Made by a program: the position numbers and the translations under genes | Source of the DNA: Clostridiales bacterium | GTDB taxonomy: Bacteria > Bacillota > Clostridia > Christensenellales > Aristaeellaceae | Assembly: GCA_019420065.1 (NCBI GenBank) | Contig: JAHZHX010000019.1 | Span: 8,522-30,800 of the forward strand | Direction of reading: 5' to 3' | Length of the DNA: 22,279 nucleotides | Notes under the pieces: generated by a model | What the model saw: the letters and a program-made list of their open reading frames with translations, nothing else | What the model was told of the DNA's origin: nothing | The model's database searches: none | Part shown: positions 13,337-20,426 of the stretch, piece after piece | Layout: each line of letters starts with the position of its first letter | Numbering within the stretch: the first letter of the stretch is position 1

Positions 13337-14611
13337 ATGTTCAAGCGTTTCCTCGGTCTTGTGCTGGCATGCGTGCTGCTTTTGTCCGTTGCAGGCGTTG
13401 CCGGCGCCGAACCTGTCCAGATTGAGATCTGGAGCCCCCTGACCGGCGCGAAGGCCGCGACCTTTGACGCGCTGGTTGCCGCTTTCAATGAAAGCCAGTC
13501 CGACGTGGTCGTCAACTGCGTGCATCAGGGCGGTTATGATGTGGTTCGTCAGAAAATGGCGGGCGCCAAGAATGCCGGCAACATGCCGCAGATGGTGCTG
13601 GCCGATTATATCGACGTGCCGCTGTACGTGCAGCGCGAGCTGCTTGTGCCCATGAACGAGATTCTCAGCGACGATGTACTGAGCGATTTCTTCCCCGGCA
13701 TGATGGTTGACCTGACGGTGAACGGTACGGTATACGCCGTTCCCTACAACCGCACCACGCAGGGCTTCATCGTCAACAACGATCTGCTCAAGCAGGCCGG
13801 TCTGGACCATGTGGCCAGCACCTGGGACGAGTTCTATGCCGACGCCAAGAAATTCAAGGAAGTCATGGGCGAGGGCTATTATTACAGCTATGCCTATTTC
13901 AACCAGTACATCTTCGAGGCCATTGCTTATTCCTACGGCTGCCAGATCGCCACGCCGGACGGCAAGGCCATGCTGACGGAGGATAAGATGGTGGAACTGT
14001 TCAAGTTCTTCCGCAAGATGTATGAAGAAGACCTGATCGTGATGGTGCCTACCACCTCCGGCAGCTTCTCCGACCAGCACTCCACGTATCTTGAGGGCAA
14101 GGTTGCCACGGTGTTCCAGTCTTCCTCCTTCATCCCCTCGGCGCAGACGCTGCTGGAGTGCGACTGGTCCTTTGAGTATGTTCCCGCCGGCGAGGGCGGC
14201 AACGCCGTGACCATCGGCGGCACCAACCTGGCGGTGACGGTGAGCGCTACCGCTGAGGAAAAGGCGGCCTGCAAGGCCTTTATCGAGTATGTGACCAGCC
14301 CGGAAAGCTGCGCGAAGGTATTCATCGAAACCAGCAACCTGCCCGTGCGCCAGAGCGTGATGGAGCTGGATGCGGTGAAGGAATACATGGCAAACAATGC
14401 CTTCACGGCTAACCTGCTCAGCCAGATGCAGTATGCCCGGAATGCTTCCTGCGTGACCAAGAACATCGGCAGCGTGTTCAACTCCGTCAGCGACATGATC
14501 GTTCGCCTGATCTACAACGGCGAGGACATCGAAGCGACGCTGGCTGAATACAACGAGCTGTTCCAGGAAGAGTTTGACGAGGACAAGCTCGACGGTTCCT
14601 TCATTTACTAA
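13337..14611 (+). CDS. Extracellular solute-binding protein, family 1 (UgpB-like)
   Basis: This 424-aa periplasmic-type binding protein delivers a ligand to the permeases encoded before it. It has a signal sequence (FLGLVLACVLLLSVAGVAGA, probable cleavage AGA/EP near residue 24), then IEIWSPLTGAKAATFDALVAAFN and VVVNCVHQGGYDVVRQKM, which resemble the glycerol-3-phosphate/maltodextrin binding class. VPYNRTTQGFIVNND marks the hinge region. The ribosome binding site AGGAGG is ideal. There is a Cys in the signal (LVLAC) but too early and in poor context for a lipobox, so the usual Gram-positive lipid anchor is not evident. Resemblance to UgpB and a neighbouring PHP hydrolase suggest a phosphorylated or glycerol-like ligand, but this is inference. 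Confidence 0.92.
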   Translation: MFKRFLGLVLACVLLLSVAGVAGAEPVQIEIWSPLTGAKAATFDALVAAFNESQSDVVVNCVHQGGYDVVRQKMAGAKNAGNMPQMVLADYIDVPLYVQRELLVPMNEILSDDVLSDFFPGMMVDLTVNGTVYAVPYNRTTQGFIVNNDLLKQAGLDHVASTWDEFYADAKKFKEVMGEGYYYSYAYFNQYIFEAIAYSYGCQIATPDGKAMLTEDKMVELFKFFRKMYEEDLIVMVPTTSGSFSDQHSTYLEGKVATVFQSSSFIPSAQTLLECDWSFEYVPAGEGGNAVTIGGTNLAVTVSATAEEKAACKAFIEYVTSPESCAKVFIETSNLPVRQSVMELDAVKEYMANNAFTANLLSQMQYARNASCVTKNIGSVFNSVSDMIVRLIYNGEDIEATLAEYNELFQEEFDEDKLDGSFIY

Positions 14612-14623
14612 GCTGCACACTGC

Positions 14624-14649
14624 CTCCGGGGGAGCCTGCTCCCCCGGAG
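14624..14649 (+). terminator. Bracket hairpin after the binding-protein gene
   Basis: CTCCGGGGGAGC pairs with GCTCCCCCGGAG, 12 bp of mostly GC, starting 13 bases after the binding-protein stop. There is no T-tract, so it may act as a 3' stabilising stem or a partial terminator, leaving some read-through into the PHP operon. Confidence 0.5.
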
Positions 14650-14970
14650 ACTGGGTGGCGACAAAGTCGCCGCCCAGCGAAAAAACGAAATAAATTTCAT
14701 TTTTTCGGGAAGCAGATTTTCTTGTGATGCTGCGCATCACGGCCAGAAAATCTGTAAGGAAGCGGGGTTATCCCCGCTCCTCGCGGCGGCGGCATTGCCG
14801 CTTTCGATCGGCTTCGCCAAAGTAATTTGAGCAATGCCGCGCAAAACAGGCGAAGCCTGCGCCGCCGCTGCGGATTATAAAATGAAGGAGCTGCGCCCCT
14901 TCATTGCATCCCGGCGATAATGTTCCCACTTTGTTGATGACTTGTCTTCGGGGGAACATATTCCCCCGGA
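14624..14970 (-). repeat. Structured intergenic element, copy B (complete, reverse orientation)
   Basis: Read on the minus strand this has the same order as copy A: bracket hairpin (14947-14970), conserved core (about 14869-14946) with helix 14881-14888/14898-14905, GC helix 14783-14790/14861-14868, helix 14758-14767/14772-14780, two-part helix 14713-14722/14745-14754 around 14724-14730/14734-14740, helix 14678-14685/14700-14707, helix 14651-14662/14666-14677, and bracket hairpin 14624-14649. Nearly all stems except the core differ from copy A in sequence but still pair. The GC helix encloses about 70 bases with three further hairpins, against four bases in copy A. The two brackets share their arms (CGGGGGA/TCCCCCG) but not their loops. 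It separates the binding-protein gene from the PHP gene; I see no convincing promoter within it. Confidence 0.88.
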
Positions 14971-15006
14971 GCTTTCAGAAGAATATATAAGGAGCAATTC
15001 TCAATT

Positions 15007-16512
15007 ATGTCCTTTTCGTCGCTTGCGGTCACGGTTTCCCTGCTGAGCAACCGCCCGGGAGAAAACCAGTCCGCCCGCTATTACCGCTACGCCTTCGAGG
15101 TGCCGCAGGGCTGCGGAGAGCTGACCGTGGCCATGGATATTTTTTCAGTAAAAAGCGCGCAGATCCCCATGATCCTGTTTGATTCCCAAGGCGACGTGCG
15201 CCTGATGCGCGCCGCCAACGCAACCATTGGCAATGCTCATACGCAGTATACCATTGCCCCGGCCGCGGCTGACAAGGGCTGTATCCCCGGTCCGCTGCCT
15301 GCCGGCGAATGGAAGCTGCTTCTATATAAACGCCGTATTCTGGAAGATGTTGAAGCCACGCTGCATGTTTCTTTTATGTCCGCGGCCGCTATGCCGGCGG
15401 AAACGCAGACGGAAAACGTCCTTGTGCGTGAGCTGCGCGAGCGGCCGTTTTCCGAAGGCTGCTTCAATCCCGCGCCCGGCTGGTATTGCGGCGAGCTGCA
15501 CACCCATTCGGACGCGAGCACCGGGTATACTTCGGCGGCGGAGGTCATTGCCGCCGCGCGGGCGCAGCATATCGATTTTTTGGCCATGACCGATCATTTT
15601 ACCGCCGCGCACTGGCTGGAGCTGCAGCGCCTGCGCAGCGAAACGCCGCCTTTGCTGCTGCGCAGCATGGAGGTCTCGGGGGACTTTGGACATGCCAACG
15701 TCCATGGCCTGGAGAGCTGGCTCAATCCGCTGGTGGATGATAACGCCGAGCTGGCCGCGTTCCTGGGGCTGCCGGAGCGCCCCACCATGGAAGCCATTGC
15801 CGACGCGGCGCACCGCCAGGGCGCGCTGTTTGGCGTCAACCATGCGCTGTCGGGGATCATGGGCTGGCGCTACCGCGATTTCCCCATGGAAAAGGCCGAT
15901 CTGTATGAGGTATTCTGCACGGCGGAGATGCAGACCTCCATTTTGTACCCCACGCATTGGGACATGTTTTTGACTCGCGGTCTGCACCTGACGGGCGTTG
16001 GCTCGTCCGATTCGCATCATCCCACCAACGAGGGGCCATGGAAGCTGGGACACGTGCGCACCTGGGTCTATGCCGATTCGCTCAGCCAGGCGGACATTCT
16101 CAAGGCGCTGAAGCGGGGGCGTGTTTATGTGGGCATTGAGGGCGTGCGCATGGATATGAAGGCTGAGGCGGCGGGACGGACCGCGTACATGGGCGACACG
16201 CTGGCGCTGGATGGGGGACAGACCGCCCGTGTAACGCTGGAGCTGACCGGTCATCCGCGCGGCAATTTGTTCATTTATGCGGACGGCATGGTGCTTGATA
16301 CCATTTATTACGATCATGCCGGCGACGACCGCTATGAATTTGACCTGTCGGAGGGCTGGATCCAGAAAAGCGGCACGTCCTACGTGCGCATCGAGTTTCA
16401 TGAAATGGCCGCGCCGCCGCCCTTCTATGGCGTGGCGTTCCGCGACCATGAAAGCGCGCGGCTGATCTCCAATCCAATTTGGCTGACAAGAAAGGAAGCG
16501 AACGTATGCTGA
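15007..16512 (+). CDS. CehA/McbA family PHP-type metallohydrolase
   Basis: This 501-aa protein has an N-terminal beta-rich domain (about 1-150), a PHP-fold metal-dependent hydrolase core and a C-terminal beta domain. Metal ligands are visible as ELHTHSD (His165, His167, Asp169), MTDHF (Asp196, His197) and GSSDSHH (Asp335, His337). Members of this group hydrolyse phosphoesters or carbamates (CehA acts on carbaryl), and many are encoded beside ABC importers. There is no signal peptide, so it is probably cytosolic and acts on the imported substrate. The start ATG has AAGGAG about 12 bases upstream, slightly far. It overlaps the LOG gene by seven bases. The substrate is unknown; a phosphodiester or phosphomonoester is my best guess from the UgpB-like transporter. 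Confidence 0.88.
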   Translation: MSFSSLAVTVSLLSNRPGENQSARYYRYAFEVPQGCGELTVAMDIFSVKSAQIPMILFDSQGDVRLMRAANATIGNAHTQYTIAPAAADKGCIPGPLPAGEWKLLLYKRRILEDVEATLHVSFMSAAAMPAETQTENVLVRELRERPFSEGCFNPAPGWYCGELHTHSDASTGYTSAAEVIAAARAQHIDFLAMTDHFTAAHWLELQRLRSETPPLLLRSMEVSGDFGHANVHGLESWLNPLVDDNAELAAFLGLPERPTMEAIADAAHRQGALFGVNHALSGIMGWRYRDFPMEKADLYEVFCTAEMQTSILYPTHWDMFLTRGLHLTGVGSSDSHHPTNEGPWKLGHVRTWVYADSLSQADILKALKRGRVYVGIEGVRMDMKAEAAGRTAYMGDTLALDGGQTARVTLELTGHPRGNLFIYADGMVLDTIYYDHAGDDRYEFDLSEGWIQKSGTSYVRIEFHEMAAPPPFYGVAFRDHESARLISNPIWLTRKEANVC

Positions 16513-17060
16513 AAAGAATTACCATTTTTTGCGGCTCTGCCAGCACCTGCCCGGAAAAATACAATCTTCTGGCCGATCATGTAGGCCGCACGCTGGCGCG
16601 CCAGGGGCGCGCTCTGGTATATGGCGGCGGTTCGCGCGGACTGATGGGGCTGGTAGCCATGGGCGCGCAGGCCGAAGGCGGCCATGTAACGGGCGTGAAC
16701 GTGCGGCGCTTTGCCGGCAGCAAATATCAGCTGCCGGTGAACAAGGATATGATGACCGAGACGATGCAGGAGCGTAAGGTGACGCTCATTGAACAGGGCG
16801 ACGGCTGCATTGCCCTGCCGGGCGGCGTGGGCACGCTGGACGAATTGACCGAGATTTACTCCCTGGTTCAGCTGAGTATTTGCAGCAAGCCCTTTGGCCT
16901 TTTGAATTATGACCATTTCTTTGACGGCTTCCTGGCGCAGCTGCGCCGCATGCGGGAGGATAATTTTCTCAAGGAAAAGGACATGGCGCGCCTCCTGGTG
17001 GCGGAGGATATCGAAACGCTGCTGGCGATGATGGACGACGCCGCGCGGACGGAGGAATAA
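16506..17060 (+). CDS. LOG family (TIGR00730) nucleotide 5'-monophosphate phosphoribohydrolase
   Basis: This 184-aa Rossmann-type enzyme carries both LOG signatures: GGGSRGLMG and PGGVGTLDEL, the second holding the catalytic Glu-containing active site. Family members cleave the N-glycosidic bond of AMP or N6-modified AMP (cytokinin nucleotides), giving the free base and ribose 5-phosphate. The start is ATG 16506 rather than the in-frame ATG at 16479, since GGAAG lies before it and the family starts with this strand (ITIFCGSAS). Its last codons contain the GGAGG site for the next gene. With adenine deaminase at the end of the operon, a free adenine product would have a ready consumer. True substrate preference cannot be read from sequence. 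Confidence 0.92.
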   Translation: MLKRITIFCGSASTCPEKYNLLADHVGRTLARQGRALVYGGGSRGLMGLVAMGAQAEGGHVTGVNVRRFAGSKYQLPVNKDMMTETMQERKVTLIEQGDGCIALPGGVGTLDELTEIYSLVQLSICSKPFGLLNYDHFFDGFLAQLRRMREDNFLKEKDMARLLVAEDIETLLAMMDDAARTEE

Positions 17061-17061
17061 A

Positions 17062-17865
17062 ATGATTGATTTTTCTGGCGGCAAAAAATACATTATTGGG
17101 CTGGTACATCTGCTGCCTCTGCCCGGCACCCCCTTTTACGAGGCGGGCTCGCTGCAAAAGAACATCGACAAGGCGGTGGGCGACGTGCGCGCGCTGGCGC
17201 GCGGCGGCGCGCATGGCTGCCTGATCCAAACGGTGGACCGCGCGTACAGCAATCAGGATGATACCGACTATGCGCGCGTGGCGGCGATTACGCGCATTAC
17301 CGAGGCCGTGCGCGCGGCAGCACCCAAGGACTTTCTTGTCGGCGTGCAGCTGATGTGGAACTGCATTACCCCTTCCATTGCCGTGGCAAAGGTGTGCGGG
17401 GCGGATTTTGTGCGCTGCACGGCGCTGGTGGGAACCTGCGATTCGCCCTACGGCACGGTGGAGGCGCAGCCGCTCATGGTGCAGGAGTATCGCCGCAAGC
17501 TTGACGCCATGGATATCACGCTGATTGCCGAGATCCAGGGCTATCATTTCAAAGGCGAGGGCGATGCAATCAAGGAACTGTGCTCCCGCGCCTATTTTGC
17601 CACCTATGCCGGGGCCGACGCCGTGGAAATCGTCGATAAGGACGAGGAAAAAAATAACGCCATGGCCCAGGCGCTCTCGGCAATGAAAATCCCCGTGGTG
17701 CTGGGCGGCGCTACCAACGCCGAAAATGTGGCCCGCCGCATGCGCTATGCCAACATGGCGCTGGTGGGCAGCTGCTTTGAAAAAAAGGGCTGGGGCGGGC
17801 AGATCGACGAGGAGGCCGTGCGCGCCTACATGCACAGCTTTGCAAAAATGGAGGGCCAGGTATGA
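17062..17865 (+). CDS. BtpA/SgcQ family protein
   Basis: This 267-aa predicted TIM-barrel protein has the family opening GLVHLLPLPGTP and later LVGVQLMWNCITPSIAVA, GADFVRC and AGADAVEIVDKD, with ending repeats IPVVLGGATNAENVA of the phosphate-binding barrel type. BtpA was named for a cyanobacterial photosystem I phenotype and SgcQ sits in an E. coli sugar operon; the reaction catalysed is not established. Its barrel phosphate-binding Gly-Gly element suggests a phosphorylated sugar or nucleotide ligand. GGAGG six bases before the ATG lies in the end of the LOG gene, and its stop overlaps the next start (ATGA), so translation is coupled on both sides. Confidence 0.9.
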   Translation: MIDFSGGKKYIIGLVHLLPLPGTPFYEAGSLQKNIDKAVGDVRALARGGAHGCLIQTVDRAYSNQDDTDYARVAAITRITEAVRAAAPKDFLVGVQLMWNCITPSIAVAKVCGADFVRCTALVGTCDSPYGTVEAQPLMVQEYRRKLDAMDITLIAEIQGYHFKGEGDAIKELCSRAYFATYAGADAVEIVDKDEEKNNAMAQALSAMKIPVVLGGATNAENVARRMRYANMALVGSCFEKKGWGGQIDEEAVRAYMHSFAKMEGQV

Positions 17866-18917
17866 GCCGTTTGGATGCGTCCATGGTGGATGAGCAGCTG
17901 TCCACTCTCGATGAACTGTACCGGGAAGAGCTGCCCGCAATGCTGCGCCAGGCGGCGCAGCGCACGCTGCCCGCGGGCGTCAAACGTATTTACGCGCTGG
18001 GAAACGGAGACAGTTACCATGCCGCGCTGTCGGCGGTCGGGGCGTTCGCGCAGTGGAGCGACGCGCTGTATCTTCCCATGCCTGCCTATGCCTTTCAGGC
18101 GCACACGCTGCCTTTCCTGACTGAAAAGGCGGCGGGAGAATCGCTGGTGGCGTGCATTTCGGCCTCCGGTTCCTCAAAGCTGGCGGCGGGGATCCTGCGC
18201 GCGGCGGAGGAAAAGGGCTGCCATACGCTGGCGCTGACCGGCCGCGCTGACTGTGTGATGAACGACGCGGCGCGGCAGGTATGGCCCGCCGTGATTTCCG
18301 AGAAAGGCCGCACGCCGGGGATCCGTACCTATGCGGCTTCGCTGTGCGCGCTGTATGCGCTTGCGCTGGTCAGCGGCGGACGGCAGCGGGAGCTTGAGGG
18401 GCTGGCCGGGAAGATTGCCGCGCTGCCGAAGCTGAACGGTGTGCTGGACGCTGCCCGGGATATGGCGCGCAGGGTAGCGGCGGATTACGCGGCGCCCCAC
18501 ATGATGGTGCTGGGCAGCGGCGCGCTGTATGGCTGCGCCAGCTTTGCGGCGGCCAAGCTGGCCGAGGTGTGCGGCGTGCTGGCGCTGCCGCAGGATCTGG
18601 AGGAGTTCTGCCATGTGGAGAGCATGACCTATCCGCTCGACGCGCCGGTAATGATTCTGGCCGGGGAGGCGGATGACGCGCAGGCGGCCAAGGCGGCGGT
18701 CACGGCGCGCCGCGCCGGACGCAGGGTGATTGCCGTGACCAGTCTGCCCGCGGGCGCGCTCGCGGCCAATGCCGATTATACGGCGTCGCTATGCGGCTGC
18801 GAGGAGCAGCTTTTGCCGCTGCTTGCGGCGCTGCCGGGGCTTACGGTTTCGCGCGCGCTGGCGCAGGAGCTGAACCGGGCGATGTTCCTGTCCGATCAGC
18901 CGTTCAGTCTGTTCTGA
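17862..18917 (+). CDS. Double-SIS-domain sugar isomerase-like protein
   Basis: This 351-aa cytosolic protein has two sugar-isomerase (SIS) domains. The first shows IYALGNGDSYHAALSA and SASGSSKLAAGILRAAEEKG; the second shows MVLGSGALYGCASFAAAKLAEVC and the DLEEFCHVE segment that corresponds to the active-site EEF-H/EELKHG region of the GlmS/FrlB/AgaS group. Such proteins isomerise or deaminate phosphorylated ketoses and amino sugars, or cleave fructoselysine phosphates. Which of these applies cannot be told. In this operon it could act on the sugar phosphate left after base release. The start is coupled by ATGA to the BtpA gene. Its stop is 22 bases from the next start. Confidence 0.88.
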   Translation: MSRLDASMVDEQLSTLDELYREELPAMLRQAAQRTLPAGVKRIYALGNGDSYHAALSAVGAFAQWSDALYLPMPAYAFQAHTLPFLTEKAAGESLVACISASGSSKLAAGILRAAEEKGCHTLALTGRADCVMNDAARQVWPAVISEKGRTPGIRTYAASLCALYALALVSGGRQRELEGLAGKIAALPKLNGVLDAARDMARRVAADYAAPHMMVLGSGALYGCASFAAAKLAEVCGVLALPQDLEEFCHVESMTYPLDAPVMILAGEADDAQAAKAAVTARRAGRRVIAVTSLPAGALAANADYTASLCGCEEQLLPLLAALPGLTVSRALAQELNRAMFLSDQPFSLF

Positions 18918-18939
18918 GGCCAAAGGAGGAAAAAGGACA

Positions 18940-19932
18940 ATGCAGTTTCTCAACAGCCTGACGGGGTTCCCCGCCATTTTGATCGCCCTGACGGCGGCGT
19001 TCATGTGGGGCACCTGGTTCATTTCGCTAAAGCACCTGAAAAGCTATCCCATTGAAGCCTTTTATATGGTCATGTTTGCTTTTTCGCTGGTGTTTGTCTG
19101 GGGCGTCAGCCTGCTGCTGGACGGGAAGGCGGTGCTGCAAAACATCAGCGCCATCGCCGCGCAGGCGCCCGCCAAGATCGCGGTTACGCTGGCGGGCGGC
19201 ATGCTCTACGCGGCGGGCATTTGGGTATCGCTGAAAATCATGGACAAGGTGGGGCTGGCGCTGTCCCAGCCGCTGCTGCAATCCATTACCTTGGTGGCGG
19301 GCGTAACGATTACCACCTTTGTGGGAGGACGTCCCGAAACGCTGACAAATGCAAAAATCATCCTGACGGTGGTTTTCCTGCTGGGGGCGGCGGTGCTGGT
19401 GTACCTGGCGGATAAAAGCCGCAGCCAGGGCGCGGAGACGGGGGACGGGAGCCGTCCCTCCGCCGGGCTGAAAACGGTACTTGGGCTGACGGTGGTTTCC
19501 GCGGTGCTCAACGTCAGCTATGACGCGGCCATGGCATACAGCCTGGAAACCATTACCCAGCCGGTGGGCTTGTCCGCGCTGTCTTTCATGTGCCTTTTGT
19601 GCACCGGCGCGTTCTTTGGCGTGCTGTTTACCTGCGGCGCGGTGCTGACCCGCCGCCGTCAGTGGCATATGATTTTCAAAGCGCCGTTTTCCATCCATAA
19701 ATGGTCGCTGTTCTCCGGATTTTGTCATTACGGCGGCAATATTATTCATTCCTTTGCCACCCGCGGCCTGAGCGCGGCGGTCAGCTATCCGCTGGGGCTT
19801 ACCTATGGTTTGTGGACGCAGCTATGGGGGCTGTTCTATGGCGAGTTCAAGGGCGCTCCGGCGCGCGCCTACGTATACCAGTTTCTCAGCTTTGCCTGCT
19901 ATGTGGCGGGCGCGTGCTGCATTTCCCTCTAA
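18940..19932 (+). CDS. DMT-superfamily permease (GRP/ureide-permease-like, ten helices)
   Basis: This 330-aa integral membrane protein has about ten hydrophobic segments in two repeats. It starts AILIALTAAFMWGTWFISLKHL, where the WG-W pattern after the first helix resembles the sugar (GRP, RhaT-like) and ureide permease branches of the drug/metabolite transporter superfamily. Helix 4 reads VGLALSQPLLQSITLVAGVT, and a polar, charged loop near residues 160-175 separates the halves. AAGGAGG lies nine bases before the ATG. It is therefore either a second uptake route or an exporter of a product, such as a free base, made by the surrounding enzymes. A small sugar is equally possible. Confidence 0.85.
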   Translation: MQFLNSLTGFPAILIALTAAFMWGTWFISLKHLKSYPIEAFYMVMFAFSLVFVWGVSLLLDGKAVLQNISAIAAQAPAKIAVTLAGGMLYAAGIWVSLKIMDKVGLALSQPLLQSITLVAGVTITTFVGGRPETLTNAKIILTVVFLLGAAVLVYLADKSRSQGAETGDGSRPSAGLKTVLGLTVVSAVLNVSYDAAMAYSLETITQPVGLSALSFMCLLCTGAFFGVLFTCGAVLTRRRQWHMIFKAPFSIHKWSLFSGFCHYGGNIIHSFATRGLSAAVSYPLGLTYGLWTQLWGLFYGEFKGAPARAYVYQFLSFACYVAGACCISL

Positions 19933-19953
19933 ACCGAAAGGAGAACGCATATC

Positions 19954-20415
19954 ATGGAAAAAGAGATTCGCTTTTATAATGAATGGGAGCCTTATGGTGA
20001 GCTGTGCAATTACTACATGCGCGATATGGTGATTGACGGGGTGACCTGGCCGGCGGTGGAGCATTACTACCAGGCGCAGAAAACGCTGGACAAGGCTTAT
20101 CAGCAGCGCATCCATGACGCGGCTACCCCGGCGGAGGCCAAGGCGCTGGGCAACAGCCCGGAATGCGTGCGCCGTCCCGACTGGGATACCTGGAAGCTGA
20201 TGGCCATGCGCAGGGCCTTGTTTGCCAAGTTTACACAGAACAAGGATCTGCGCGAGCTGCTGCTGGCTACGGGCGACTGTACGCTGCATGAAAATTCCAT
20301 GGTGGATTACTACTGGGGCATAGGCGAAACGAATGACGGCCTTTCCATGCTGGGAAAGCTGCTCATGGCTTTGCGTGAGGAGCTGAATTACTTTGCCGGA
20401 CAGGAAGGCAAGTAA
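19954..20415 (+). CDS. NADAR family N-glycosidase
   Basis: This 153-aa protein is a single NADAR (YbiA-like, COG3236) domain. It has FYNEWEPYGELCNYY near the N-terminus, WPAVEHYYQAQKTLD with the motif for the substrate pocket, ALGNSPECVRRPDWDTWKLMAMRRALFAKF, then LLLATGDCTLHENSMVDYYWGIG at the C-terminus. Members cleave N-glycosidic bonds: early riboflavin intermediates in the RibX-type branch, and ADP-ribose linked to guanine in others. It is the second N-glycosidase type in the operon. The start has GAAAGGAG before it. It is followed by adenine deaminase after only 11 bases, so a joint role in freeing and using a base is plausible. Confidence 0.92.
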   Translation: MEKEIRFYNEWEPYGELCNYYMRDMVIDGVTWPAVEHYYQAQKTLDKAYQQRIHDAATPAEAKALGNSPECVRRPDWDTWKLMAMRRALFAKFTQNKDLRELLLATGDCTLHENSMVDYYWGIGETNDGLSMLGKLLMALREELNYFAGQEGK

Positions 20416-20426
20416 GGGAGAGCGAG

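Noticed and set aside
14768..14959. A 63-residue minus-strand frame inside element B
   Set aside because: It lies entirely across the paired structure of the repeat, is not kept in copy A, and has no ribosome binding site.
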